DNA of 64,000 bases from Anthoceros angustus (taxonomy: Eukaryota; Streptophyta; Anthocerotopsida; Anthocerotales; Anthocerotaceae): contig MU008186.1 of NCBI GenBank assembly GCA_010909165.1, forward strand, positions 434,001 to 498,000, written 5' to 3'. The position numbers and the translations under genes were made by a program. The notes beneath the pieces were generated by a model. The model searched no databases. It worked only from the letters and a program-made list of their open reading frames with translations, and was not told the origin of the DNA. Below, piece after piece: positions 34,789-45,882 of this stretch (position 1 is the first letter of the stretch; the number at the start of each line of letters is the position of its first letter).

Positions 34789-37700
34789 TGTGGGCTATGC
34801 ACTTCCCTGGGGAGTTAGGAAATAAGTAGGGTTTCTGTTTTTTTTAGGATTGAAGGATAAATAAGGCGGAAAAGGAGGAATAAATTGGGGTAGGCCCGGA
34901 CGAGGCTCGGAGTATACTCCGGACTGAGTGAACAACGGACCCCGCATCACTATGGCAAGCTCCGACTACCGGAGTAACGGATAAGTCCGAACCCACCCGT
35001 GTCAAAATAGGATAAGTACGCCAGGAAAGTAACCTAGGAGCGAGGCGTGAGGATGACGAGGCGGCGCCACGGACGGCCCCGAGTGGAGGTCGGGCATGCA
35101 GAGGCCAGACAGAATTTTGCCGTAGGCCGCAGGCAGTATTCACGCCCGCTGCCGCGCGGCGTAAGGCCGCAGGAAGCGAGGGTCGAGTAAGCCATGCACT
35201 CGCGCTACGGACAACGAAGAGGCGCCTTCCGCCAGAAGCCATTTCCACAAGCGCGCCAAGGAGGGAGGCTGCCGCGCAGCCTCCGCATACAATCCTCACA
35301 GCCTTGCGCCCGCAATCCGCTCGCGCTCGGGCGCGCCGCCAGAGCGCGCATCAGGTTGGAGCAACGCGCGGCGAAGGAGGAACATCGTGCCACGACTCGC
35401 CAGAAAGAACAAGAGGAGGAGAAAGCAATGGCACCCAAAAGCCGACGGAAGTCTGGGAGCCATGGACCGTGGAGCGCAACATTGTGACCCGCGCTATCCG
35501 GACTTCGGGCCCCGGCCGGAGGAAGCAGGGAATTGGTGGGGGAGTGGCATCCGGACGTGTTCCAAATGGTCGGACCTTTGACAACGCTACTCTAGTCCGG
35601 AGTTTGCCCGGAAGATGCCGGCGATCAACAAGGAGGTCCGATCCAAGAACCTCCGGAGGACTCGAGGCGATGGACCTTGAGGTCCCGAGGATGGCCTACA
35701 ACCGCCCAAGGAGGAAGAAGGGGCGTGGTGCCGAGCCCTTAAGGCGAAGGGAAGATAGGGCCACGCGCGCCGCTGAGGCTCGAACGCAATGGACAACCAA
35801 CGGATGGTTGATATCCGATCCGCCGGATACCGAGTAAGGGCGGTAGCCCGGATCATTGTCCATTGAACTCGCCACCAAGGTGGATCACCTTGGTGATAAC
35901 CGCTATTCTCGCATGCGCCCAATGGGAAGAGAGCGACTGGGAAGGATTATCTTCGCCCGGTTGATCGGGAGCACGCAAGCTAAGGAGCGAGAAGCCTCGC
36001 CATCGGTGACCCCATACCGATTCATGTATGGGGACATTTCGAGCTCAAGGAGGAGAGCTTGAGCGGGCGCCCAAGGGCCGGAGGCCCCGCCAAGTAGAGC
36101 GTGCAAGGGCGCCTGAGGTGGGGGTCGCCCTTCAAGACCAAGCGAGGAGGAGGACGAGGATTCCTGACTCCATACGTCGAGCGAACCCCTCACCACCCAG
36201 TGGAAGTTTGGGAGGCGATTCCCTTCCTCCTTTTGGTGCCCTCCGAGCAAGCCGTGAGGGAGCCGATGCCGGAGGGCGTTGGCGGCCCGCACGGCCAATG
36301 CCAACAACCACGACGGCCGCCGAGCCCCGACGAACCCGGGCGGAGCAAGAGGCGGAAGACGGTGCCGCTTACCAACGCAGACCAAGGTGCCAGACTTACC
36401 CCGCCCACGAGTGGCAAGAGGTCAAGAGGCGAAGGAGGGCGAAGGGACGTGGCCCAAGGAGCAGGAGGTCACCGTGCCCCCACCCCGAGCCCCTGCCCCG
36501 ACAGTGAAGGGGCAAAAGAGCTTGCTCCCGACCCCTCACCTCCTCCGAGCCCTGTGAGAAAGAGGGCACAAAGGAGTTAGAGGCCAAGAGGCCAAGAGGG
36601 TGAGACTGACCACCACTGTGACCCGAGGGTCCCGATTAGGTCCGAGAACCCACCGACTTACTCCGGATCAAGGGTATGGAGGTCCTTGGCGGATCGAGAA
36701 ATGCCGGCCCCACTACGGACTTTGTGGGGCCTCACTGTGGCCGTGGAAGAAACACGGCGAGTCCTGCCACATGGACGGAATGCTTTGGGGTCTCGTGGTA
36801 CAATGAGAAGACCTGTGAAGTGGAGGCCACCCGAGGAGGATGGTGGAACCCAAGAGCAAGTGAAGGCGCCGAGGCAAAGGAAAAGGCGGAGTCCCTCGCC
36901 GGATCGAGGAAGGGAACGCCGGGTGGCGGAGCGAGGCCCGGTTCAACAGATCAAGGTTCTTCACCGTCACATAAGCAAGCTCAGAGGCCCAAGCGCGGAG
37001 GACCTTGCAGCGAAGAGGGAAGCGCAGCAGAGGCGGAAGAGGCCCGGCACAAGCAGAGAGCTCGGACCGCGGAGGCGGCCCGGCCAGAGCCAATGGGCGA
37101 GGCCTGTAAAGGCGGCGAAGGAGCTCAAGCCGCAAAGAGCGACCGGATCACTACAGACGTGATCGGAACCGTGGAGAGAGTCACAGTACCGAGGCTAACT
37201 CAAGGCCGCAAAGGCCATGGAGCAGTAAGGGCCAAGACGGGAGATAGAGGATCTCCGAGTGCACAGGAGGTAGAAGGAGGCGCAGCAGATGGAGGATGAA
37301 GAAGGACACACTGGAGCTACAACCCAAGATGCGCTTGAGCAGCAGTGATTCTCAACGAGAGAATCCACGACTCGAGCACGAAACAGAGCCCCTCCGTCTC
37401 AAGACGGAGGAAAATCGGCGACTATCCAAGGAGTTGGACGCTGCTGCCGAGGAGGAGGAAGTCCGAGCCTGGACGGAGGTATCCGACCGCCTGAGAGGGA
37501 GTCATGAGCTAAAGGCCGTAATGAACGGGAGCGCGAGCACGAAGTGTAAAAGAAGCCGCCGTCCAAAGAAGGCGGAAGGGAACGCCGCGCTATGGCGGGT
37601 AAGCCGGGCAATGGAAAGGAAACGAGGGAGCCGAGCAGTGAGCAACAGGCATGCAGGAGGTGACCGAGGCCGCCTTGTAGCCTCGCGTGATACCCTGCCC

Positions 37701-39226
37701 ACCACAACTGGGAGAGGTGGCCCAACAAGCCGGCAAAAGACGCCTTTTAACACTTATGGCGGAGGGAGTATCGGCCCGCACACGTGGAAGAGGCAATTCA
37801 ACAAGTCGATTCGGACTTTGCCTATTACCACGCCGAGCTCTCAAGGCAGAAGCCTCCACGCCGCACGGGGACGGACTGGAAGGCTCAAGGAGATGAAGGC
37901 CACGGGGACAAAGACAGGACCCTAGTGGCCCTGCTTGGAGATGACGGAGCGGCGGAGAGGAGCAACCGAGGAGCAACGAGGAGCGATGCGATCGAGGTAA
38001 GCACCCCGCACCTCACCATGGAAGGAGGGCCAACGAAGGAGTCACGGGCGATCGAACAGCCGGAGGACTTCGAGGGAGAGCCACGGAGGAGTCCCGTGAG
38101 GGAGGAAACCTGGGCGTGAGTCCGGACTTTGTCCGGACCCCAGAGGAGGGACCAAGTCCGACCAAGTCCGGACCTCAAGTCCGGACTGAATAAGTCCGAC
38201 TCAAGTCCGGACTGAATAAGTCCGACCCCGAGGTCCGGACCAAGTCCGACCAAGTCCGGACCAAGTCCGGACTGAATAAGCCGACTTTCGGAGTCGAGAC
38301 AGACCTCGAGGACCGGCCGCAAGAAGGAGGAGCCCCTTCGACTTACGCTTAGGGGAGGGTGGCCCCACCGGGCCAAGGACCTGTGGAGGCCAGGGAGGAT
38401 GACGCCGTGGTAACGGCTGTCGACCGCCAGAGCCCAACCCGGCTGTGATTCCGGGAGAGGAGGGCCCGCCTCACGGATCATCCGATTGGGTGCACCACAA
38501 CCGCTGTGACGGGATTGACCACCCATTCCGAGGCGGGCCTGTGACCTTCCCACCTACAATGGAAGGAGATAGGGGAGAATAGGCCGATTAGGGTATACCG
38601 AGCTATCACCGTAATAGGGGTGTAATAAAGACGCCACCTTGGGCGCAGATAAGAGGGCCGAGGCCGCCTAGTAAAGCATCTTTCTCTTGGTGTTGATGCC
38701 GCTTGCACCTTTGTGAGTCTTCTTGCTAACGTGAGTCCCGAGTCACCGAAAGGTGCACGATACCCGGGAGATTGATCAAGGTCCCGTGACGACTTAACGC
38801 TGTGGTGTGTGCGGGGAAGGGTGAGGTGATCCGTGCCCGAGCCGCGTCCGACACCGAACGGACTGAACGCGTGAGCCGGAGGAACTCCGGAGGGTGTAGA
38901 GCCGGACGAGAGGCCCGCGAACGAGGAGGTCCGGATCACAGAACCGCCTTTTCTAAGATCAAGAGTGTAGCGTGAGAGGAGAGAGGAAAGGACCGATGCA
39001 AGGATGTATGTGAACGATACGGACGCGAACGGGTCCTTAACGCTTGGCCATACCGGCCCAGACGGTGAACGAGTAGTTAGGAGTATGTGTGTTGAGACCG
39101 AACGAGCGCTAAGGACGGTAAGAATCACCAAACGCAGAACGGGCCTATCATTCCCTTTGGGAACGGACTTCTTCCTACAACGACACGGATTGTGCGCCTA
39201 CCGCCATCAAGAAAAGTCCCGCCACA
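34789..39226 (+). repeat. Left LTR, 4,438 bp
   Basis: Begins TGTGGGCTATGCACTTCC and ends AGTCCCGCCACA. It matches the right LTR along its length apart from many short indels and one 1.18-kb duplication found only on the right. It contains coding-like stretches: PKSRRKSGSHGPW (35,430 on), a coiled-coil-like ENRRLSKELDAAAEEEE (37,410 on) and QVDSDFAYYHAEL (37,795 on). A short tandem repeat lies at 38,125-38,285. Confidence 0.93.
38125..38285. repeat. AAGTCCGGACTGAAT-type tandem repeat in left LTR
   Basis: About ten imperfect copies of a short unit built on AAGTCCGGAC/TGAATAAGTCCGAC. Each unit includes the palindrome GTCCGGAC. The right LTR has a shorter version at about 50,370-50,475. A hotspot of length change between the LTRs. 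Confidence 0.85.
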
Positions 39227-39228
39227 TT

Positions 39229-39246
39229 TTGGCGCTGCGGGGAATG
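39229..39246 (+). other. Primer-binding site
   Basis: TTGGCGCTGCGGGGAA, three bases after the left LTR. It matches the tRNA-Asp complement used by many plant Gypsy elements (TGGCGCCGTTGCCGGGGA) except for missing bases, consistent with the small deletions seen all over this copy. Confidence 0.65.
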
Positions 39247-39322
39247 AAATCGGTCTGTGGTGCCGCAGTGCGCCCTTAGGAAGAGAAGGTAAGTGAATGC
39301 GTGAGTCGAGCGACGGTCAAGA

Positions 39323-41800
39323 GTGAACTGTCAGAGGATCGGACGTGGTCACCTCGCGTGCTCTCCGAGCCGTGAGAGGAGAGACGCCAAACCCAACGAG
39401 AGCACCGCCGATCGAGGAGGGAGAACGTGGTCGAATTGTCGACCAAGACGAGTACGGGTACGAGGGACGCCAACGGAAGAAGGTAGGACACCCACGCCTA
39501 ACCCATCGATGGCAGCCATGGCCCCTACCGACCAAACAAGCGACTCCATATTCGGAGGAAGAAGGAGCGGATGCGAGACCTTTGTGAGGACTTCATGTCC
39601 AAAGCCAACTTCAACGGAGAGGGAGTCGACGCACCATCCAATTTTCCAAGGGGTTCTCCGAGGACATGCTCAATGGTATCGGAGAAAGTACCGACCACCG
39701 GAGAATGCCCCACCCGCCTGCTTGAAGCTTTGAAAATGCCTTCTTAGAACGGTTTCGAGGGATCACCAGTGAGGGGTATGTATTATCAAAGTTGGAAAAT
39801 CAAGCGAGGAAGAAGGAGAAGCCGGGCTCAGACATCGAGCGGTTCTATGCCCGAGGGATCGCATCCAACCCATACCACGATGCAAGCGGACGGTGGTTCG
39901 CGCTCTAGCCAAACCCATGGCTGCACCGCCGATCGAGGAGGGAGAACGTGGTCGAATTGTCGACCAAGACGAGTACGGGTACGAGGGACGCCAACGGAAG
40001 AAGGTAGGACCCACGCCTAACCCATCGATGGCAGCCATGGCCCCTACCTCGACCAAACAAGCGACTCCATATTCGGAGGAAGAAGGAGCGGATGCGAGAC
40101 CTTTGTGGAGGACTTCGTGTCCAAAGCCAACTTCAACGGAGAGGGTCGACACAGCTCATCCAAATTTTCCAAGGGGTTCTCCGAGGACATGCTCAATGGT
40201 ATCGGAGAAAGTACCGACCACCGGAGAATGCCCCACCCGCCTGCTTGAAGCTTTGAAAATGCCTTCTTAGAACGGTTTCGAGGGATCACCAGTGAGGGGT
40301 ATGTATTATCAAAGTTGGAAAATCAAGCGAGGAAGAAGGAGAAGCCGGGCTCAGACATCGAGCGGTTCTATGCCCGAGGGATCGCATCCAACCCATACCA
40401 CGATGCAAGCGGACGGTGGTTCGCGCTCTAGCCAAACCCATGGCTGCACCGCCGATCGAGGAGGGAGAACGTGGTCGAATTGTGACCAAGACGAGTACGG
40501 GTACGAGGGACGCCAACGGAAGAAGGTAGGATGCCCCACGCCTAACCCATCGATGGCGCAGCCATGGCCCCTACCGACCAAACAAGCGACTCCATATTCG
40601 GAGGAAGAAGGAGCGGATGCGAGACCTTTGTGGAGGACTTCATGTCCAAAGCCAACTTCAACGGAGAGGGAGTCGAGCCTCATCCAAATTTTCCAAGGGG
40701 TTCTCCGAGGACATGCTCAATGGTATCGGAGAAAGTACCGACCACGGAGAATGCCCCACCCGCCTGCTTGAAGCTTTGAAAATGCCTTCTTAGAACGGTT
40801 TCGAGGGATCGACCGTGAGGGGTATGTATTATCAAAGTTGGAAAATCAAGCGAGGAAGAAGGAGAAGCCGGGCTCAGACATCGAGCGGTTCTATGCCCGA
40901 GGATCGGCATCCAACCCATACCACGATGCAAGTGACGGTGGGCCGGTCTAGCCAAACCCATGGCTGTGCACGCCCCGCCGCCGAGAAGGACGTGGGCAAG
41001 GCGGTCGAGCGCCGAAAACTACGAGGAATCGCTACATCGAGGATAAAGAAATCCGCTCAAGGAGGCAAGAAGAAGAAGAAGAAACGGGTTCGATCGAGGA
41101 GGAAGAGTCTTCGTGAGGAGGAGGAAGACCAATCGGAGGTGTCTTGAGGAGGAAGAGTCTTCGAGGAGGAGGAAGACCAATCGGAGGTGTCTTGAGGAGG
41201 AGCAGTCCAAGAAGAGACGGAGGTCTCTAGCGAGGAAGAGTATCCCCGCAAGAAGAAGAGCAAGAAAGCCCCGCCAAAAGAAGTGGTAAGAAGGAGGTGG
41301 TGACACCAAGACCGTCCGAGAAGCTCCACGGACCCGACTCCCTCAAAGGAGGTAGCAGGTGTCCGGGAGGACCGGAAAAGTGATAAAGAGAGTAGAGGAC
41401 CGCGATAAACTGTGTTAAGGACCGAGAGCGGAAAACACCGACCACGGCGAACGATCGTGTGCCGTGCCAACACGCCATTCGAAGTCCAACCGCCTCAAGG
41501 CCGGTGCATCAAGTGGACTACGAATACGAGGAGGAGGCCGAGGAGCAATGGGAAGAGGCCTATCGTGTGAAGCCCTCCGGGCCGCGATATCCCAAAACCA
41601 TGTATCCGCCAACCGGAGGTCCGTCAATACAACGAGCCCCACCGATGCAAAGACCGCATGGGAGCCCCTTCGTATCCTCCGACGGCCGTGGTCCGTTGGA
41701 ACGGAATCCCGCCATTACTCCAACGCGTGTCCGCACTCCAACGAGGCAGGTGGTAATGGGGACTTCGAGCAGGTGGCGATCGCAAGGCCGGGCATATGAC
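39323..41800 (+). pseudogene. gag region of the Gypsy element, frameshifted and triplicated
   Basis: Gag-like coding sequence in shifting frames. A recognisable piece reads FRGITSEGYVLSKLENQARK and DIERFYARGIASNPYHDASG. This block is repeated three times (see the repeat entry). Downstream an acidic/basic low-complexity part follows, and near 41,690-41,740 SRHYSNACPHSNE resembles the second half of a CCHC zinc knuckle whose first Cys pair is lost. No frame runs the full length. Confidence 0.75.
39407..40970 (+). repeat. Triple tandem repeat of about 521 bp in gag
   Basis: The unit starting GCCGATCGAGGAGGGAGAAC occurs at 39,407, 39,928 and 40,451, spaced 521 and 523 bp, and each copy runs to TAGCCAAACCCATGGCTG. 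The copies differ mainly by short indels. A fourth unit begins near 40,975 but diverges after about ten bases. Confidence 0.92.
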
Positions 41801-42249
41801 AAAGACGCTATGTCCCAACCCCGCAAGGACGATATGCCACACCAAGCGGAGAACCCCGACCACCAACGCCACCTCCTAAGACTCACTGACGGCAAGTCAA
41901 GATGCTGGGCCATGGAGGAAGAGATTCCCAGTGCGAGATGGAAAAGAACAAGAAGGTACGGGGTGTCGAAAGGAAGGGAGTTGGAGTGGAAAATCTTGAG
42001 GTGTCTACTCAGAAGGAAGGAGCGACGAGAAAGGCGCCATTGAAGAAGAACAAGTGGAGGCCACGGACCGAGGAAGGCAATCAAACCAAATACCAGCAGA
42101 GGATCCGACCGATGAAGGAGGGCTGACGGGCAGCCTCCGAGGGATTACCCAAGGAAGTTCTCCCAGATGTGACAGGAGAAGGGAACGGTGCCTCCGCGAC
42201 GTTAGCTTCCACGGACGAGTCCGGAGGTGACCGAGATGTTGCAGGAGGA

Positions 42250-44450
42250 AATGCGCAAGCATCCGGAGAATACCGTAACACGGTGACCGGGAGAGGATGA
42301 GGACGCAGCAGGATCCTCGATTGGGGTAGAAGCCTTTAATGTGGCGACCGATGATGAATCAGACCTTGTGTCCTTTCGACACCGAGGGATAACCCAAATA
42401 CCGCAAGAGGTCCGGCCGTTAGGGGAAACCCACCGGCGGAGCACCAAAGCCGTGAAGGGTAGCATGGAAGTGAGGGTGGTGTCCCATACGACCTGGGGCG
42501 CCAGTGGTACAAGTGGAGATTGGATGTATCATCAAGGATGTACTGCTGGACACGGGTCCGAGTCAACCTCATCACCAAGCCACGCACGAAAATTGGGCTT
42601 CACATCCTTCAACCTCAACGAAGACTCGAGAATGGCGTATATGTCAAGAAGAGATCCGCGGGAGTTAACCGAGTCTTGGCCACCATAGCCGCGGCACCTA
42701 CAAACCGGATTTTGTTGTGATCAAACCGCCGGACCATTAGGGTATGAGGTGTTGTCGCCATGGTCGGGTTGGCCTGCAAGCTACACTTTGGAAGGAAGGA
42801 GATTCACTTCAAGCCGGTGGACCGGGACCCTAAGGTGCGAGAAGGGAGGGTTGCTATCACCGGAGCAAGGACACCTATTGTGGGAAACCGTGAGCACTAC
42901 CGAAGGGTATACCTCGTGGAGGACTCCAGCGGAACAAGATAGTTCCGAGGAGGCGACTTTCGCCAAGATCCGCCGGGTCCGAGGAGGAGATGGACCATCA
43001 TGGATGCCTTTGGTGCGGAAGTGATTGATTGTTTTGAGTAAACGCCACAACGGGCCGGAGGAAGGAAGTGAAGAGGAGGTCGGACCAAGACAAGGGGAGA
43101 CAACAAGAGTCGGACCAAGGAAAAGCGACATCAAGGAGTAACACGATTCACCTCCGACGAGCTCTTGAGAGAATGGGGATGCGAGAGGACGATCCCGAGA
43201 GGAGGACGAGGGGTTTGGACGCAGCAAAGACGAACGGAGACGTGAACCCGGACGACGTGGAAGAAGTGGAGGTCCGCAAATTCTCAAGTTTAAGAAAGGC
43301 ATGCCTCCGGACCAAGGAAGGACTAAAGCCGGGGAGTTTTATGAGGTGTTCGCCTCAAGGTCACGACATGAAGGGCATTCAAGAAGTGGGAGAGCATAAG
43401 ATCGATTTGAAGCCGGAGCGGTGCGGTCGAATCCGACAATACAAGCTCAACCCCAAGTATTCGATCAAGGTGAAGGAGGTCCTTGATAAGTACCGGAGGC
43501 AGACATCATTTTCCCCATCATCCGAGTGGGTCGCTGATTGTGGTGGTTCCCAAGAAACAAGACAAATTCGGTATGCCAAGATTGGAGGAAGCTCAACGAG
43601 AAGAAGGACCACTTCCGATGCCATTCAGAGACGACATTTTGGACAAGGTGGACGGACTACTTACTCCTTCCGGATGGCTACTCCGGATACAACCAATTGC
43701 ACCTAAGGGAGCGACCGGGACAAGACGACCTTCACTACGGAGTGGGGTACGCTTGCCTACAAGAGAAGTGCCTTTGGGATGACCGAGCGCTGTGGTCGCT
43801 CATGCGATGGTGACCAACGCCTTCCGTGACTTCGAGGGACTTCATGGAGATATTCCCGGATGATTTTGTGTGCATGGGGAGCAGGACAAACACCTTGGGC
43901 ATCTAAGAAGGTGCTTGAGCGCCGGAGACTCAATTGAGCCTACACCCGAGAAATGCTACTTTGGAATGACGGAGGGAATCTTGTGACTGTGTCGGGTGGA
44001 ATCGAGGTGGACCAGACAAGGTCCGGTCATCCGCCTCCACACGAACCTAAAGGAGCCGAGAGGTTTCGGAATGGTGGGATACTACCGTTTATTAAGGACT
44101 TTGCAAGAGGGCTAAGTTGATGTATCATCAAGGAGGAGGTTTGGACCGTGTGAGCGAGAGGAGGCCTTCGGATTTACGTAACACCTTGGTAAGCGCACCG
44201 CCTAAGAGGACCGGATCGAGCAGAAATTTCATGTGTATGTAGATGTCCGCTTTTGCTATCGGAGTAGTGCCGAGCCGGACGGCGGCGGATTATCCCGATA
44301 CTACCGACACCACCCACGCGAACGAAAATACACAACTAAGCGCACGGGTATGGTATATGCCAAGAAATTCGACACTACCTACTACCCAAAGGAGTTTGTG
44401 TTCTATGTAGACCACTTCCGTCAAGCATCCGGTGAATAAGACGGACCGTC
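42250..44450 (+). pseudogene. Gypsy protease, reverse transcriptase and RNase H, frameshifted
   Basis: Near 42,525-42,600 IIKDVLLDTG is the aspartic protease active site, followed in another frame by VNLITKPRTKIGL. At 43,480-43,800 come VVVPKKQDKFG, CQDWRKLNEKKDHF and DGYSGYNQLHLRE, typical reverse-transcriptase blocks. At 44,230-44,440 MYVDVRFCYRSSAE, ERKYTTKRTGMVYAKKF and EFVFYVDHF are the RNase H end. All pieces are in Gypsy order, but the frame changes every 50-200 bases. Confidence 0.88.
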
Positions 44451-44879
44451 CGGACGGATAGCAAGGTGGATATTGTTGCTGCAGGAGTTCACGTCAAGTG
44501 GAAACAAGACAAGGGAGGCAAGACCAAAATGCGATTTCGCACGATTGAAAACAGAAGGTGTTGAGAGATCGTGAAGATGCGCTCCTGATGAGACATTGGT
44601 TGCCGCAGAAAAGTACAACCGAGGAGCCCACCGACCGAACCCCAAGCTACGAGAATCGCATTTTAGAAGCGGGAGGGTCTGCACGTCCGACCCACGAAGA
44701 AATAGAGCGGTACTGGGAATGGAGCTCAAAATCGACTCGTGATGAGGGAGGCATTCGTGCACTATGCTCGACCCTTCGTAATGTACAACGGTGTGTGTTC
44801 AAATTAGGGCCTGACGGAGTAGAACGAAGGTACTTGCAACCGCAGACAGAGCGGCCGCTGGGGGCACGACGAAGGATTG

Positions 44880-45849
44880 GGGGAGGACACTACGCAAGAC
44901 AGTCACCACCAAAAGATTTTGAAGCGGATACCGTGGCCAACAATGTATGGGGACACCCACCGCTTAGAAGAAGTGTGATGCTTGTCACGGATCGGAAGCC
45001 AACCCCGACGACACAGGGCCGCTAGTACCGATATTGGCACCGCACCTTCAAAAGTGGGTATTGACTTTGTTGGACCTATACCCCACGACAAGACACACAC
45101 AAAGGAGATACATCCCGTGGCAACGACCATCGCACTGTGGGTAGAGGCGGTATGACAAGAACGGACTCGCAAATACCGTGGCCAAATTCTGTGAGAACAT
45201 CATAACCCGCACGGATGTCCGCAGCTTGGTAAGTGATAGGGGAACCCATTTCCTTAATGATGTGGTGGCCGCCATGACGGAGTATTTCGCATCAATCATC
45301 GCAAGACGGCACCCTACAATCCTAAGGCCAATCGACAGAGAAGACAAATGGGCTCATCCGCAGGATCTCAATAAACTCACAATGAACTACGCCCATGATC
45401 GATACCAAGTCGCCATCCGCACTGTATGCCCGGACAGCAGAAGGTGACCACACAACGGACCCTTTACTTGACCTACGACACTCTCCGTAATGCCGAGAGT
45501 TTGAAGTGCCCACTTTTCGAGTAATGATGGAAGGAGACTCGTAAGAGGAAAGCCACCGAGCGACTCTTGGGGTTTGTGCAACATACAGAGGACAGGAAGA
45601 AGCTCACCAAGATGCAGCTGGTGCAAAACCAACAAAGATTTGGCACGATCGCCGATCGCGAATCGTGAGTATGTAAAGGAAGGGGACCGCCTCCTTTATG
45701 ATAGTCGCTACATGCATTTTCCGTGCAAACTTCACCGAGATGGATGGGTCCGCACTAAGTGGTGCAAGTATATGACAACGGGTCCGGCACCACGCCTAGA
45801 TGGAGAGCTGCCCACTGTAAACGGGTGGGTGAAGAAGTATCATGTTTAG
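44880..45849 (+). pseudogene. Gypsy integrase, frameshifted
   Basis: Integrase core pieces: DFVGPIPHDKTHTKE-like sequence near 45,060-45,110, then LVSDRGTHFLNDVVAAMTEY (second catalytic Asp) at 45,228-45,290, and KLTMNYAHD near 45,370. The C-terminal part reads YVKEGDRLLYDSRYMHFPCK and ends GWVKKYHV with a stop at 45,847-45,849, 33 bp before the right LTR. Confidence 0.88.
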
Positions 45850-45867
45850 TGTTGGCGAGACGCCAAT

Positions 45868-45882
45868 GATGAGAAGGGAGTA
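45868..45882 (+). other. Polypurine tract
   Basis: GATGAGAAGGGAGTA directly before the right LTR, the expected plus-strand primer site. Confidence 0.75.

Noticed and set aside
35304-38553. Long frames within the LTR as independent host genes
   Set aside because: All lie inside a retrotransposon LTR and recur in the second LTR; discussed as element content instead.
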